This document shows positions 46,040 through 56,599 of a stretch of 64,000 bases of DNA, piece after piece; the first letter of the stretch is position 1; the number at the start of each line of letters is the position of its first letter. Location: positions 8,556,001-8,620,000 of the forward strand of contig OU612068.1 in assembly GCA_914767715.1 (NCBI GenBank). Direction: 5' to 3'. A model generated the notes under the pieces. The model worked only from the letters and a program-made list of their open reading frames with translations, was not told where the DNA came from and did not search any database. A program made the position numbers and the translations under genes. Source of the stretch: Membranipora membranacea. Taxonomy: Eukaryota > Bryozoa > Gymnolaemata > Cheilostomatida > Membraniporidae.

Positions 46040-46310
46040 TATAGGGGTTGCCAATATGGTCTTAGAGTAGTACTGCGGATGTTTTTGCCAGCCCATCTTC
46101 CAGAAAGAATCGAAAATAGCTAGTCTCTGTGCTTCGGGGAAGGCGATCTTACATCTTACCCCACAACCAGGTCCGCAGATATTACCAATTTGGGAGCTTT
46201 TGCTTCGATAGATTTTCCTGCTCGATTAGTATATTCTGTTCCATGTTGGCAAGCTTCCTTCATGATATTGGCTTTCCATTCAGTTGGGCGGTACTTCCTC
46301 TTCCTCGATA
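46040..46310 (-). pseudogene. Transposase N-terminal Cys-rich exon
   Basis: Reads RKRKYRPTEWKANIMKEACQ, then in another frame NICGPGCGVRCKIAF and RLAIFDSFWKMGWQKHPQYY. The W-K-x-N-x-x-K block followed by a C-x3-C-x3-C cluster and FDSFW is the N-terminal signature of the same transposase family. The frameshift within and the inverted repeat following separate it from the catalytic part. Confidence 0.6.
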
Positions 46311-46548
46311 AATCTGTGCGGACTGATATTTCATTTGTGTTCTAAAATATTATAAAACCACCATGATAAGTTTTACATAACCTGACCTGATGTGTCTAAC
46401 GTACTGTAGCACATAATAATGAGTGGTGATCTTGTCATATTTTATTGTAGGCAGAGTAAATAAAAGGTAAACTTTATTTCAAAGTATTGTTCTTGATGTT
46501 ATCTAAATATAGATGTTGAAATAATAGTTTTCATGAATAGAAGTCTTA

Positions 46549-47057
46549 CCTGTTCTGTTATTGGAGTAGAGGTGCTATTTGTCGCCAATGTCTGTGAGCA
46601 TTGCGGAGTGGAGTGGGATACATCAGGAGCGTACTGCTGAGAATGTAGTGGAGTTGCAACAACTTTACTAGTACTGGGTCTATTTACCAAACTGTTTGTC
46701 AATGGGAGTGTCCTGTCCATACCAGTTCCACTAATACTCTTCCATGTTGAAGGTTTTATATTATCCAGGGTAGACTTTGGCTTCACCATAACTGCAGGCT
46801 CAATTTTTCCTCCGCGAGATGACATTAGGTGTGGAAATATTTTTTCTTGACTGGTATCCGAAAAGGCATTGTCCATGAGAGTGTTGGAATAGCTGAGAAG
46901 GGAGACAGAATTGTCCTCACAATCTGTTTCTTCATTGCACTGATTAGAGTTGCTAAAAGACAAATTTGATGACGATTTAGGATTAATCATAGGTGGCACG
47001 TTGGAATAAATATGCGGTCACCCGGGACAGTTTTCAGACATCAACAGGGTTTTTGCT
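46549..47057 (-). pseudogene. Transposon gene exon 2 (Ser/Thr-rich)
   Basis: Between a GTAGCTTCAG acceptor and a GAACAG|GTAAGA donor. Frame continues from exon 1, with one TGA near 47.02 kb (an Arg-type change), then NPKSSSNLSFSNSNQ and a low-complexity Ser/Thr/Pro region (TSTPITEQ) to the donor. Probably a disordered linker before the Cys-rich domain. Confidence 0.5.
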
Positions 47058-47165
47058 CTGAAGCTACTGCTAATTTAATTTACATTCGGATTTGACTAAT
47101 TTGCATTATATTGCAGGCATGACAGTTTGATTAAAAAATAATCTTTTAATTGAAAATGTACTCAC

Positions 47166-47227
47166 TGATGAAGGCTATCGTTCAGGTTGGTGATGTCAAA
47201 AAGCTGTCTTCTCCTGTTCCTATCCAT
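47166..47227 (-). CDS. Transposon gene exon 1 (start)
   Basis: Begins ATG: MDRNRRRQLFDITNLNDSLH, then donor CATCA|GTGAGT. A 2-nt carry joins exon 2 in frame. Basic N terminus; lies about 250 bp inside the right TIR, as expected for the first exon of a minus-strand transposase. Confidence 0.5.
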
Positions 47228-47513
47228 TTTGAATTGTGTGCTCACTGGCTTCTCACAACCCTTTTTATTGGAGCATTGTTTGCATAAGGCTTTGTGTGAT
47301 TGGATAATCATTTAGGACGTTTGCATTCTAAATGTTAATGGAGAAGGGCGATCAGATAGGATCTTTGCACATTGATTAAAGCTAAACTATTGAAACCAAT
47401 TAAATCAAACAAATATCAAAATGTAGAGTAAAGTCCAATTTCACCAAAACTTTACAAAACCAAATTTTGAAATTTTCATCATTTAGGACATTTGCATTCT
47501 AGGGCAGCGAACT

Positions 47514-48246
47514 GTTATTAACATAATAAGTTGTTTACGAATCTAAATCGTCCCAAGTAACATTGATGACTGAGCCTGGCCTAGTGTCTATAATTCAGTC
47601 TCTTTTATCTTGGTATCACTATTAACAGCCTGGCCTAGTGCCTATAATTGTTAGAGTGGTGGCTTTCAGGATAGTCCCACTGGTAATTACTGTGCTGAGC
47701 ACAAAGGGTGGTACTATGGTTGTAAGCCTGGCTCCAATGCCTATAATTTACATCATAGCTTTTCCATTCTTCGCAGTTGCAGAGGTTTGACTATAGTTGT
47801 AAGCCTGGCTTCAATGCCTATAATTTACATCATAGCTTTTCCTTTCTTCGCAGTCTCAGCAGTTTAACTATAGTTGCAGGCCTGGCTCCCATGCCCATAA
47901 TCTGGAACACAGATATTCACATCTTCGCAAGTGGCGATATTATTGGCAAATTGACTACATTCATTGCAATTTAGGTCATTGAAATCTATGCAGTGAGTAA
48001 GGAGGCTCAACGTCTAGACAACCCCTCATTAAAAATTACTGTAATTGTTGAGGTGAGAGCCAATACTCACTGAATCATCAATTGGGTTTCGTATGAGCCG
48101 GTTTGAGTTGCGTAACGGATTGTAATCTCGGTCAGTGTGCCTGAATAGACACTGAAGCTTTCTTGTTCTGGTGGATTTATTAACCCTCGTGCCTAAGCTA
48201 CCAAACTAATCACAAGTCGGGTGTAGTAATAAAAAAATCCAGAACA
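47514..48246 (+). mobile_element. 5' LTR, second part (R/U5)
   Basis: Continues the 3' LTR sequence from its AACT|GTTATTAAC. Contains five copies of a ~25-bp motif of the type GCCTGGCTCCAATGCCTATA (47572-47900); the 3' LTR has four. Ends near AGAACA, 3 bp before the primer-binding site. Confidence 0.8.
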
Positions 48247-48249
48247 AAT

Positions 48250-48267
48250 TGGTGGCAGCAGTGGGAT
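48250..48267 (+). other. Primer-binding site, tRNA-Leu type
   Basis: TGGTGGCAGCAGTGGGAT is complementary, with one mismatch from the common eukaryotic form, to the 3' end of a leucine tRNA with its CCA tail. Confidence 0.75.
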
Positions 48268-48420
48268 ACTCGCCTCTGTATCCTGAATCCAGAGAGAATC
48301 TGGTGAATATTATTAGAAAAATTAACTCAACTCAGTCGTCAACAGAACAACAGAGCCATACTTCAACAGTTCTCATTGGACGGACAGATTCTCAATCCTT
48401 TACATCAGTGTGTTGGTGAG

Positions 48421-48722
48421 TGTATCACTTTGCTATCAATTTGACTGTTGATCTCCAGTTCCCTGGCCCTAAGTGCCTATGAGACTGCAATATTTTTTAA
48501 AATAACGCCTGACCACAGTGTGTCTAATGTTATTCAAATAGGTCAATTGAGAACAGTAGTGATATCAGCACCAGATTTTACTATCACTTTGCAATTAATT
48601 CGACCGTCATTCTCTTGTTCCCTGGTCTATGAGACAGATTTTTCAATTAACGCCAGACCAAAGTGTCTGCCAGTTATTCAAACAGGTTATTTAAGAGCAG
48701 TAGTGATATCAACATCGAGTTT
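48421..48722 (+). repeat. Duplicated leader segment of the retrotransposon
   Basis: Two ~150-bp tandem copies (TATCACTTTGC...GTAGTGATATCA...), diverged by small indels, between PBS and gag. Confidence 0.7.
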
Positions 48723-48728
48723 TAAGGA

Positions 48729-49393
48729 TTGGACACACATATTGACACTCCAAATATGACAACCAAAAGGAGCCAAGGTGCAGCAGGAGACGCACTCTCA
48801 GAAGGCGCACACATTGAGAAATTTTCTGCTGTCATTGAGAGAATTTTGGAGAGGCTACCTCCACAAACAGAGCGATCTGAAAGATTAAAAGTACCGAAAT
48901 TTGACGGTCAGACAAAGGTTGAGCATTTCATTCATCAGTTCACTGATGTAGCACATGCAAGCAACTGGAATGGGCAGGCAGGCATAATTCAACTACGAGA
49001 AGTCCTACAAGGAACAGCGCTAGATTGTGGTAAATATGACACCATAGAGCTGATCATGGCGCCTTACGCTCAAAATTTGGGATGACCAAGAGAAAGGCTA
49101 GGGCGAAACTGGCTAGCCTATCAAAAGAATATAAGACCAAATTACAGGACCATGCTTACTTAGTGGAAAGTTTGGTTGATACCGCATATCCAGACATGCC
49201 ATGGCAGTTATTGAGTGACATGGCGCTGGATGCACTCATGTCCTCCCTTGGTAATAGAGAACTACAGAGACACCTCTTAGCCGTACCAACACCGAATCTG
49301 GATGTCGCTGTAAGAGCAGGGAATGACTACTTACAAATCCCTCCTACTGCAAACAGGAATCATGTGCGTACCCTAGAGCCTAGAAGATTCTAA
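48729..49393 (+). pseudogene. Gypsy-type gag, frameshifted
   Basis: The first frame includes a Gag capsid-like stretch (VPKFDGQTKVEHFIHQFTDV, then IIQLREVLQGTA). The second (from 49082) has KLASLSKEYK and a helical LSDMALDALMSSLGNRELQR capsid end. The frames are out of register at about 49.08 kb. In an active element Gag forms the particle; this copy cannot make a full one. Confidence 0.7.
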
Positions 49394-49562
49394 TGAAGAG
49401 AGAGACACCCTAACACAAGAAAATCCTATCTTAAAAGCTATTCAAGACATATCTAATCAAATACAAATAATGGGCAATCGTGTGGCACGATTAGAGAGAC
49501 AGAAACCAAACCAGTCCTATCCCCAGCGAAGAGCTGATGGGGAGGGCATGAGGAGCATGGAG

Positions 49563-49604
49563 TGCTGGACATGAGGAAGAAATGGGCATGTTTCTCGAGA
49601 TTGC
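49563..49604 (+). pseudogene. Nucleocapsid CCHC knuckle with Cys-to-stop
   Basis: C-x2-[stop]-x4-H-x4-C: CWT, TGA, GRNGHVSRDC. The second zinc Cys codon has become TGA at 49572-49574. Confidence 0.75.
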
Positions 49605-49792
49605 CCAGAACGCAGACGAACGTCGTGAAACGAGTCGCGTCCACGAAACCATTAAAAATCATCCTGGGTGGATGCTCTGACAAGCAGGGTGAAAAATCAT
49701 ACGAAATGACTACACCAAAAGTTGCTGAAATCAAAATACCTGAAACAACAACAAGGAGTGATGGATTATGGAAACCACACCATACTTGCTAA

Positions 49793-50137
49793 AATTTACC
49801 AGGAAGGGTACAAGGTTTATCAATACAGCTTTTGATCGACACAGGCTGCACAACCGACTTACTGTCAAAAGACACCTTCAATCGATTACCTCGCAGATTA
49901 CAAACCCAACTACAGCCCCGTGGTTCTCATGGAAAAATGGCAGATGGGACAACCCTTCCACTTCTCGGCTTGATACGCCTCAACTGCCGACTGAGAGATG
50001 TCGCTGTAGATACAAATTTTGTGGTGTGTGAAATCAGTCAAGATGCAATAATTGGCATGCCATTCCTGATTGAACATGAATGTTCTGTCAGATTTGACCA
50101 GTCAAAGTTGACTGTAGCTGGAAAACAACTGACATGA
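49793..50137 (+). pseudogene. Retropepsin-like protease region
   Basis: IDTGCTTDLLSKDTF holds the Asp-Thr-Gly active site. VVCEISQDAIIGMPFLIEHE holds the hydrophobic-Ile-Gly motif expected near the end of aspartic proteases. Open through the domain; the upstream join to gag is broken. Confidence 0.8.
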
Positions 50138-50464
50138 ACACACAGATATGGAGATCCACTTAACAGCACCATACAGGTTACGAAAACCACCATACTACCG
50201 GCATTATCTGAAGTAACGTTAACCTGTCGAGTGACAACCAACTGCAGTGGCCGGATCGGAATCTTTGAAGGAAATGATAGATGCCTGTTAGCTACAAGTT
50301 TAAATCAGCCTAGCCCTAAAAGACACATCCTTGTCAGAGCTTTTAACCTAGAGGACAGACCCCTAAAACTCAAAACAGGGACTGTTATGGGATTTTTTAC
50401 AACAGCAGATGAGGATCAAAACACCAAACAATAATTCCAAGAATGTCAGAGTAGACAGTCTAAG

Positions 50465-51475
50465 GTGCCAGAACACCTAAAAGACCTCCTGACAGGTACT
50501 ATGGATGCTTGTCCAAAAGAGGAGGAGCAGACAACTATAACACAGTTGCTAAACAAATATGCCAATGTATTCAGCAAAGGAGACGATGATATGGGCGCTA
50601 CTACGCTGGGAGAGCATGAAATTCCCATAATACCAGGTACCACACCTATAAACAAGGCAGCGAGGTGTCTGGGACAACAAAAAGAATTTGAGGTTGAAAA
50701 ACAAGTGAAGGAATGATCGAGCCAGCTGACAGTCCTTGGAGCACCCTGGTAGTCTTAGTCAGGAAGAAAGATAACTCCTGGCGATTCTGCATAGATTACA
50801 GACAGCTCAATTCTGTTACAAAACATGATGCATACCCACTTCCAATGATAGATGAAAGCTTGGACGCCCAAGCTGGAAGTCAAATTTTTAGCACGCTAGA
50901 TTTGATAAGCGGCTCTTGGCAAGTACCTCTCAACAAAAATGCACAAGAGAAGTCTGCATTTGTAACCAGAAGTGGTCTGTGGAAGTGGACGGTGCTTCCT
51001 TTTGGCCTAACATCTGCACCTGCCACCTTTCAGAGGCTTATGGAGAGAGTTTTATATGGACTACATTAGAAAATTCTACTAATGTATCTAGATGATGGCA
51101 TAGTTATATCTCCCGATTTCCAGACACAATTGTAGAAAGACTGTCCGAAGTTTCACAACGGTTTCGAGAAGCAGGCCTCAAACTGAAACCAGGGAAATGC
51201 GAACTTTTCCGCACTGATGTGAAATATCTAGGACATGTCAAAAATTCGGAAGGTATCACCACAGACCCAAACAAAACAAGGGCTGTAGAAGAGTGTCCGA
51301 CCCCCCACAACATAAGAGCTTACAGGGTTTCCTTGGGACTGTAGGGTATTACCACCAATATGTGGAGAGTCTTGCCACAATAGTGAAACCACTTACAAGG
51401 CTGACAGGGAAAAACAGTACCTGGAGTTGGGGAGATGCTGAAAAAGAAGCCTTCCTAAAACTAAAGACGCCCTAG
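50465..51475 (+). pseudogene. Reverse transcriptase region, several breaks
   Basis: Order: a pre-RT segment (IPIIPGTTPINKAARCLG); fingers/palm with WRFCIDYRQLN, IFSTLDL (first catalytic Asp) and LPFGLTSAPATFQRLM; a TAG stop at 51067-51069; then MYLDDG (the YxDD box) in the same frame; a second stop and frameshift; SQRFREAGLKLKPGKCE; and the thumb/connection LQGFLGTVGYYHQYV...LTRLTGK. All motifs are Ty3/gypsy-like. At least two stops and two frameshifts make it inactive. Confidence 0.85.
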
Positions 51476-51675
51476 TGCAAGCACCAATACTGCGATATCA
51501 AGATCCTAAACTACAATACATACTTGATACCGATGCTAGTAAAGTTGGGACCGGAGGAGTGCTTTTGCAATTAGAAAATGGAGAGGAGCGGGTAGTCTAT
51601 ATGGGAAGAAATTTACAGTCAGAACAGATCATGCATCACTACTATGGTTGTGCAGAAGGAAAGAACTTTTGTTAA
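51475..51675 (+). pseudogene. RNase H fragment; integrase absent
   Basis: YILDTDASKVGTGGVLLQ carries the first catalytic Asp of RNase H. The domain stops after about 60 residues and the sequence passes directly into a pol C-terminal-like tail (PEYTVRKQRKQPNL). No HHCC, DDE or chromodomain signal of an integrase follows. A large internal deletion is the simplest reading. Confidence 0.75.
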
Positions 51676-51679
51676 TGAA

Positions 51680-52054
51680 ATGAGATTGAAAAATGTCTTA
51701 TACAGCTCACATCACCTTGAAGAGACACAAGAGGTCCAACTAGAACCAGAATACACAGTTAGAAAACAAAGAAAGCAGCCAAACTTAGAGATCGGGGCCG
51801 AATCTTACAGACCGGGGCGGAACAGGATGAAACCGGCCAACCTACGCGACTACTTCACAGCTTGTGAAGAGAGAGTAGATGTGATTGGCTGCATCCAAGA
51901 AAGTTCCGATCTGATTGGACAAAAGAAAGTCTTTGTCTGTAATCCTAATATAGCAGACCAGTTTACTGTCAACTTCCCAACGATAAAGATGGACCAGTAC
52001 CACTTTTTCTTCGATGCTGATCTTGAAGAAATAAATATATATTATAGGTATTAA
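51680..52054 (+). pseudogene. Region after pol, unrecognised
   Basis: Frame from the pol tail through PANLRDYFTACEERVDVIGC and ESSDLIGQKKVFVCN to a stop. Not a known domain to me; may start the third ORF. Confidence 0.4.
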
Positions 52055-52188
52055 ATAATAATGATAATGATGATGTATGCACAAACCTTCACAGAGAGTT
52101 AGGCCTCCTAAGTGATGACGATGGAAGTGTTTTCAGCCTAAACACTCCACAGGGAAGTCCCTACCAGCCAGAAAAATTAGACATATTA

Positions 52189-53221
52189 TTGTTGGGAGAC
52201 ACTGCTGAGCCAAGGCCTGACTACAATGTCTATAATCTTGTGCCAGGAAACTCCCCAAATCTAGTAGCAAATAATAATATCACTGAGCCAAGGCCTCACT
52301 ATAATGTCTCTAATCTTGAGCCAGTGGTTGTTAAATTCCAAAACATAGAAAATAATCCTTACCTTATTCATTGTGCTGAGCCAAGGCCTGACTGCAGAAA
52401 ATCTCTAATCTCGTGCCAGTAAATTCGACAATGTAGTAGTAAAAAATATCACCGAGCCAAGGCCTGAATTTATTGTCTCTAATCTTGTGCCGGTGATTAT
52501 GAATATGGAAAATACAGCTGATGATCAATGTACTAAACCAGGGCCTGACTATAATGTCTGCCAGCTGGAACCAGTGAGTCCGCAAGAGCCAAGGCCAGAC
52601 ACCAATCTTGTGCCTGTTGTGAGCCCCCTTGTGTTACAGCCAACTCTGGAGGAGTATTTGGAATTTCCGGATATTGAAAAGCCAGTACTAAATAAAAGGA
52701 AGGACACAAAAGAAAACCAGCGACCGAAGACATATAGCAGATGATCTAGTCTCAAAAAAGACAGATCTGTCAGAGAATGGGAAAAAAGACAAGAGAGAAG
52801 AGCGGCACGCCCGTTATCCCCTCTGAAGGATGGAAGATCGGTAGCCACTCTAACCACCATTACTAAGTTTGTGGCCCCAGTGACATTTTCATATATCAGA
52901 CGCATCGGAAGGCTTGGGGAGTGCACGGTGTGCAAATTCAAAACAACAAATAGGACTCGTCTGTTGCTGTATATAGCAGAACACTACACAGCCATGTTCT
53001 GCAGCTGTGGATTCGGAGTAACTCGAAGGCTCACGGTTGTTAAACACCAGAAAGGTAATAATGCGAAGTTTCCAAAAACCTCAAAATATGATACCACCAG
53101 CATGTATCAAATAGAGCAGGCTTTTTACGGGGCTTTCAAAGAAGATTTTGGTGTGAAAGAAAACCGGCCGTTCCCAAAACAGCACACAATAAGAGGAGAT
53201 GAGTACAGTGACGAAGAATAG
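52189..53221 (+). pseudogene. Third ORF with EPRPDYNV repeats and a Cys/His segment
   Basis: In two or three frames this reads five or six copies of a 12-16-residue repeat (EPRPDYNVYNLVPG, EPRPHYNVSNLEPV, GPDYNVCQLEPV). Then come a basic part (NKRKDTKENQRPKTYSR) and, from 52871, a segment with CTVCKFKTTNRTRLLLYIAE and CSCGFGVTRRLTVVKHQK: a paired C-x2-C...H arrangement resembling zinc fingers. It ends acidic (GDEYSDEE). It sits in the env position but has no signal peptide or membrane segment, so an envelope is unlikely. A host-derived or element-specific nucleic-acid-binding protein is possible. Confidence 0.5.
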
Positions 53222-53377
53222 GAATTGGTAACCAATGCAGATAGAGCCTCAACCGATATAGATTTTCTAAAACGAGACATCGCACAAAAAGATGCGAAAA
53301 TTAAAAAACATCAGACCACCCTACAAGATATGTAGAAATCCTTGGTATAATTGTTCAATACCATTTTATATTGTATT

Positions 53378-53390
53378 GAGATGGGGAGAA
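53378..53390 (+). other. Polypurine tract
   Basis: GAGATGGGGAGAA immediately before the 3' LTR start, the expected plus-strand primer position. Confidence 0.65.
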
Positions 53391-53393
53391 TCT

Positions 53394-54333
53394 TGTATAG
53401 TTACCTTGTGTTGATCCCTCTCTAATGAATAATATTCTTGTTATGTTTTGTATTTATAATGATTAAAACTTGAAACGCTAGAATAACCAGTTTCCTTATA
53501 ATAGTGTGTAAACCCGTATTCTCATATGTTTTTATAAAACCACGGTTATTTTGACCAAGTACATTTAGGACAGCTTTAAGTACATTATGGACAGTTTTTC
53601 CGATGCGCCTATAAAAGGAGCGTCCGTGGCTTTATGCATTATGATCTAGTTATCAGACTTCATTGTGGATGGTTGAATTGTGAGAGCAATAAACTGTTAT
53701 TAACATAATAAGTTGTTTACACAACTAAATTGTCCCAAGTAACATTGAGGACTGAGCCTGACCTAGTATATATAATTCAGTCTCTTTTATCATGGTATCA
53801 CTATTAACAGCCTGGCCTAGTGCCTATAATTGTTAGAGTGGTGGCTTGCAGGATAATTCCACTGGTAATTCCTCCGCTGAGCACAAAGTATGGTTGACTA
53901 TTAGTTGTAAGCCTGGCTCCAATGCCTATAATTCACATCATAGCTTTTCCATTCTTCACAGTTGCAGAGGTTTGACTATAGTTGTAGGCCTGGCTCCCGT
54001 GCCTATAATCTTCAACATAGATATTCACCTCTTCGCAAGTTGCGATATTATTGGCAAATTGACTACATTTATTGCAATATAGGTCATTGAAATCTCTGCA
54101 GTGAGTAAGGAGGCTCAACATCTAGACAACCCCTCATTGAGAGTTACTGTAATTGTTGAGGTGAGAGCCAATACTCACTGGATCATCAATTGGGCGTCGT
54201 ATAAGCCCGTTTGAGTTGAGTAACGGATTGGCATCTCGATCAGTGTGCTTGAATAGGCACTGAAGCTTTCTTGTTCTGGTGGATTTATTAACTCTCGTGC
54301 CTAAGCTACCGAACTAATCACAAGACAGGCGTA
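53394..54333 (+). mobile_element. 3' LTR
   Basis: Uninterrupted counterpart of 41656-41956 plus 47514-48230, with the same TATAAAAGGAGCG and AATAAA. Differs from the 5' LTR by scattered substitutions, several indels and one fewer GCCTGGCTCC-type repeat, so the insertion is not recent. The last ~15-25 bp no longer match and run into the transposase fragment that follows. Confidence 0.85.
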
Positions 54334-54574
54334 GCTCAGTTATTTAAAGTCGAAAATGCTCAGTTGTAGTTATCTCCTCCTTACTTTCAAAAAGCTATCT
54401 CCTACCTACAGTCTTTAATTCAGAATAACCACATTTCATCAACTGGATTGTTAGTCAGTCAGTTAACTATTCATTCATTTTTTTCTGCAAAAATCTCAAT
54501 ATCTGACAAAAAATCTCCAAGTTCATGTTTTTCTGTTTGGGCAGAAATGACATGAAATAACATTACGCAAAGAT

Positions 54575-55497
54575 CTATCGAGAAAGAGGGAGTACCGTCC
54601 AATTGAATGGAAAGCCACTATCATCAAAGAATGACATCTGCGGACCTGGCTGCGGGGTAAGAAGTAAAACCGCCTTCCCCAATGAACAACGACTAACTAT
54701 ATTTGATTCTTTCTGGAAGAAGGGCTGGCAAAAACATTCCCAGTACCATTCAAAGACCATCTTGGCAACCTCTACGGATCAGAGGCGACTATTATTCAAA
54801 GCTCAACTTTCAAAATCAATTTAGTACGCATTGCAAAATAGTGACAGTATACTGCTCAGAGAAATGTATTTGCAAGAGTAAACTAAACACATACAACCTA
54901 ACTGCTCGGGTGCATCGAAATAAGCAATTCTTTTGTGCTGTATGGCATGAAGCTATAAGTGGTCGCTCAGGCAACGGCATAGCTAGTACCATCACTTTGT
55001 TGCTGACAATGATAGCTGCAGAAAACCCACACGCGGCCCATCCTCTGGTCTGACTCATGTGGGTCACAAAAACGAAATTCGCACATGAGCTATGCGTTGC
55101 AGCTCTTTATACAGCAAACTCCTGCTATTTACTGACCACCACACAGCTATTTTGCGAGCCTGGACATAGCTCAATTACCGATGTGGATAACCTCCATAGG
55201 GTCTTCAAATGTCAGCTGCCAGATCAATTATTTTCACTAGTACCATTAATGCGAAAACAACTTATCGAACCATGTGGAATGCAAATGTTTGTCCACATCA
55301 TGAGATCAGAAGATGTCTTCTATTTTGAAGAACAGGCTGTAATGAACACCTACAAGAAGGCTAAATATGCTTCAATGAAAGAGCTACGCTACCATGGGGA
55401 TATAATAGATAAGGTGTGTTTAAGTCTTGAGATGAGAGGTATCCAGCAAACTGTCAAGGTGCTCAAGGACAGATTAGGGCGCACCAAAACTATTTAA
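54575..55497 (+). pseudogene. Second transposase copy, internally deleted
   Basis: Carries the N-terminal block (NDICGPGCGVRSKTAF, LTIFDSFWKKGWQKHSQY), then jumps to SKLNTYNLTARVHRNKQF, IASTITLLLTMIAAENPHAA, FCEPGHSSITDVDNLHRV, PCGMQMFVHIMRSEDVF and SLEMRGIQQTVKVLKDR. The section with the first catalytic Asp is deleted and a frameshift lies near 55.05 kb. Related to, but clearly diverged from, the gene at 42.5-47.2 kb. No matching TIRs found around it. Confidence 0.75.
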
Positions 55498-55649
55498 ACC
55501 TTGTAGATTTTTAGGGAAAAACAACTTTGTTTTTGATACCAAAATTATCAACACTCTTCGCTAATTGATACGCCCCAAGAAATAAACAATGATGTTCCCA
55601 TCATGTTCTGGCAGTGAACTATAGAAAAGGTGCAAACAGGGATTGGCAG

Positions 55650-55990
55650 AGACAACTCACTGACACTCTGTCAACACTCCGGCACAGCTTATCATAGGTT
55701 AGCAATAGAATGGTTATCGGCTGCCTGTGTAGCAAGTGACAGGTGCTCTTAATGGATATGGCCAGCAATCATTGCCGTATTGGAAAAAAAAGTACAGGGT
55801 CTATGCGATGAAAATACCAGTCTCAGTAAAGAAATCAGGGCGAAGAATACTAACAAACGATCGGCAATATCACGAGCATCCCTGCATATTCATATGCTGC
55901 CGCTGCTGACACCCTGTCAACACTGATCATAGGTTGCGATAGAATGGTTAGCAGCTGCCTATGTAGCAATGATGAGAAGAATTAGGTGGT
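55650..55990 (+). pseudogene. Repeated coiled-coil fragment
   Basis: VLEKKVQGLCDENTSLSKEI (55.77-55.87 kb) matches INVLEKKVQDLSNEKSSLSY at 58.85 kb. A flanking segment of the type RLAIEWL occurs near 55.69, 55.93 and 59.31 kb (RLSIVWLATAYVGMLRRIRQ). Origin unknown, probably an old duplicated exon or mobile-element ORF. Confidence 0.4.
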
Positions 55991-56599
55991 ACATATTAAC
56001 TGCTAAATTTTATGATGACAAACACAACCTTAAATTATTTATTATAATTTTCAGAATGACTCCGGCTAAAAGAATTCAATAAAGGCCAATTCTATTGAAT
56101 CACTTTCTTTTAGATTTCTAAATTTTTTTATTGACTCAGTGAATTTTTTACCTCGCTATTATCTCTCCCTACTTCAAACTCAAAGGTAAACAGAGGTTTA
56201 AAATGGAAAAGCCACTTCTTTGAATTTAAATATATATATATAAATATATGTATATGTATTTATTTACAGAGGTTTGTCAGGTCATTACAGAGGTTTTATA
56301 CTATGCAATCCTGTTCAAAATTCATGACTGTGATAAAATAATACTTCAAAACTAATATTACGATTGTTTCTTCTTTTAATAATCTACCTTTATCAAAAAG
56401 CTCATTGTGTAAAATTGCATCTTCAAATCAGGGATCATTGAAATTATAATCATGATTTCAATTATAGCATTACATTTATTTGTTCTCTAGTGCTCTGCAA
56501 ATTTAGCCTCTACATCGTCTTATGAAAACAAATTCTAAGATATTATGATTTTTATCTCACAGATATTTGCCTTTTACAGTTACCCATGCAACCCTGCGT

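Larger units (their letters stand above)
41957..47509 (-). mobile_element. 5.55-kb TIR DNA transposon nested in the LTR
   Basis: Terminal inverted repeats of 33 bp with two mismatches: left CGCTGGCTTAGAATGCAAAT..., right end the complement of CGCTGCCCTAGAATGCAAAT.... Flanked by AACT on both sides (41953-41956 and 47510-47513); the uninterrupted 3' LTR has AACT once, which proves the insertion. The TIR core AATGCAAATGTCCTAAATG recurs internally at about 42210 and, inverted, near 47310. The 4-bp duplication is known for Sola and Ginger-type elements; assignment to Sola is a hypothesis. The gene inside is on the minus strand and broken. Confidence 0.9.

Noticed and set aside
52189-53221. Retroviral envelope gene
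   Set aside because: Position fits, but no signal peptide, furin site or membrane anchor is visible; content is repeats and Cys/His-rich basic sequence.
54334-54574. Left TIR of the second transposase copy
   Set aside because: No sequence like CGCTG...AATGCAAATGTCC found here or after 55.5 kb; boundaries remain unknown.
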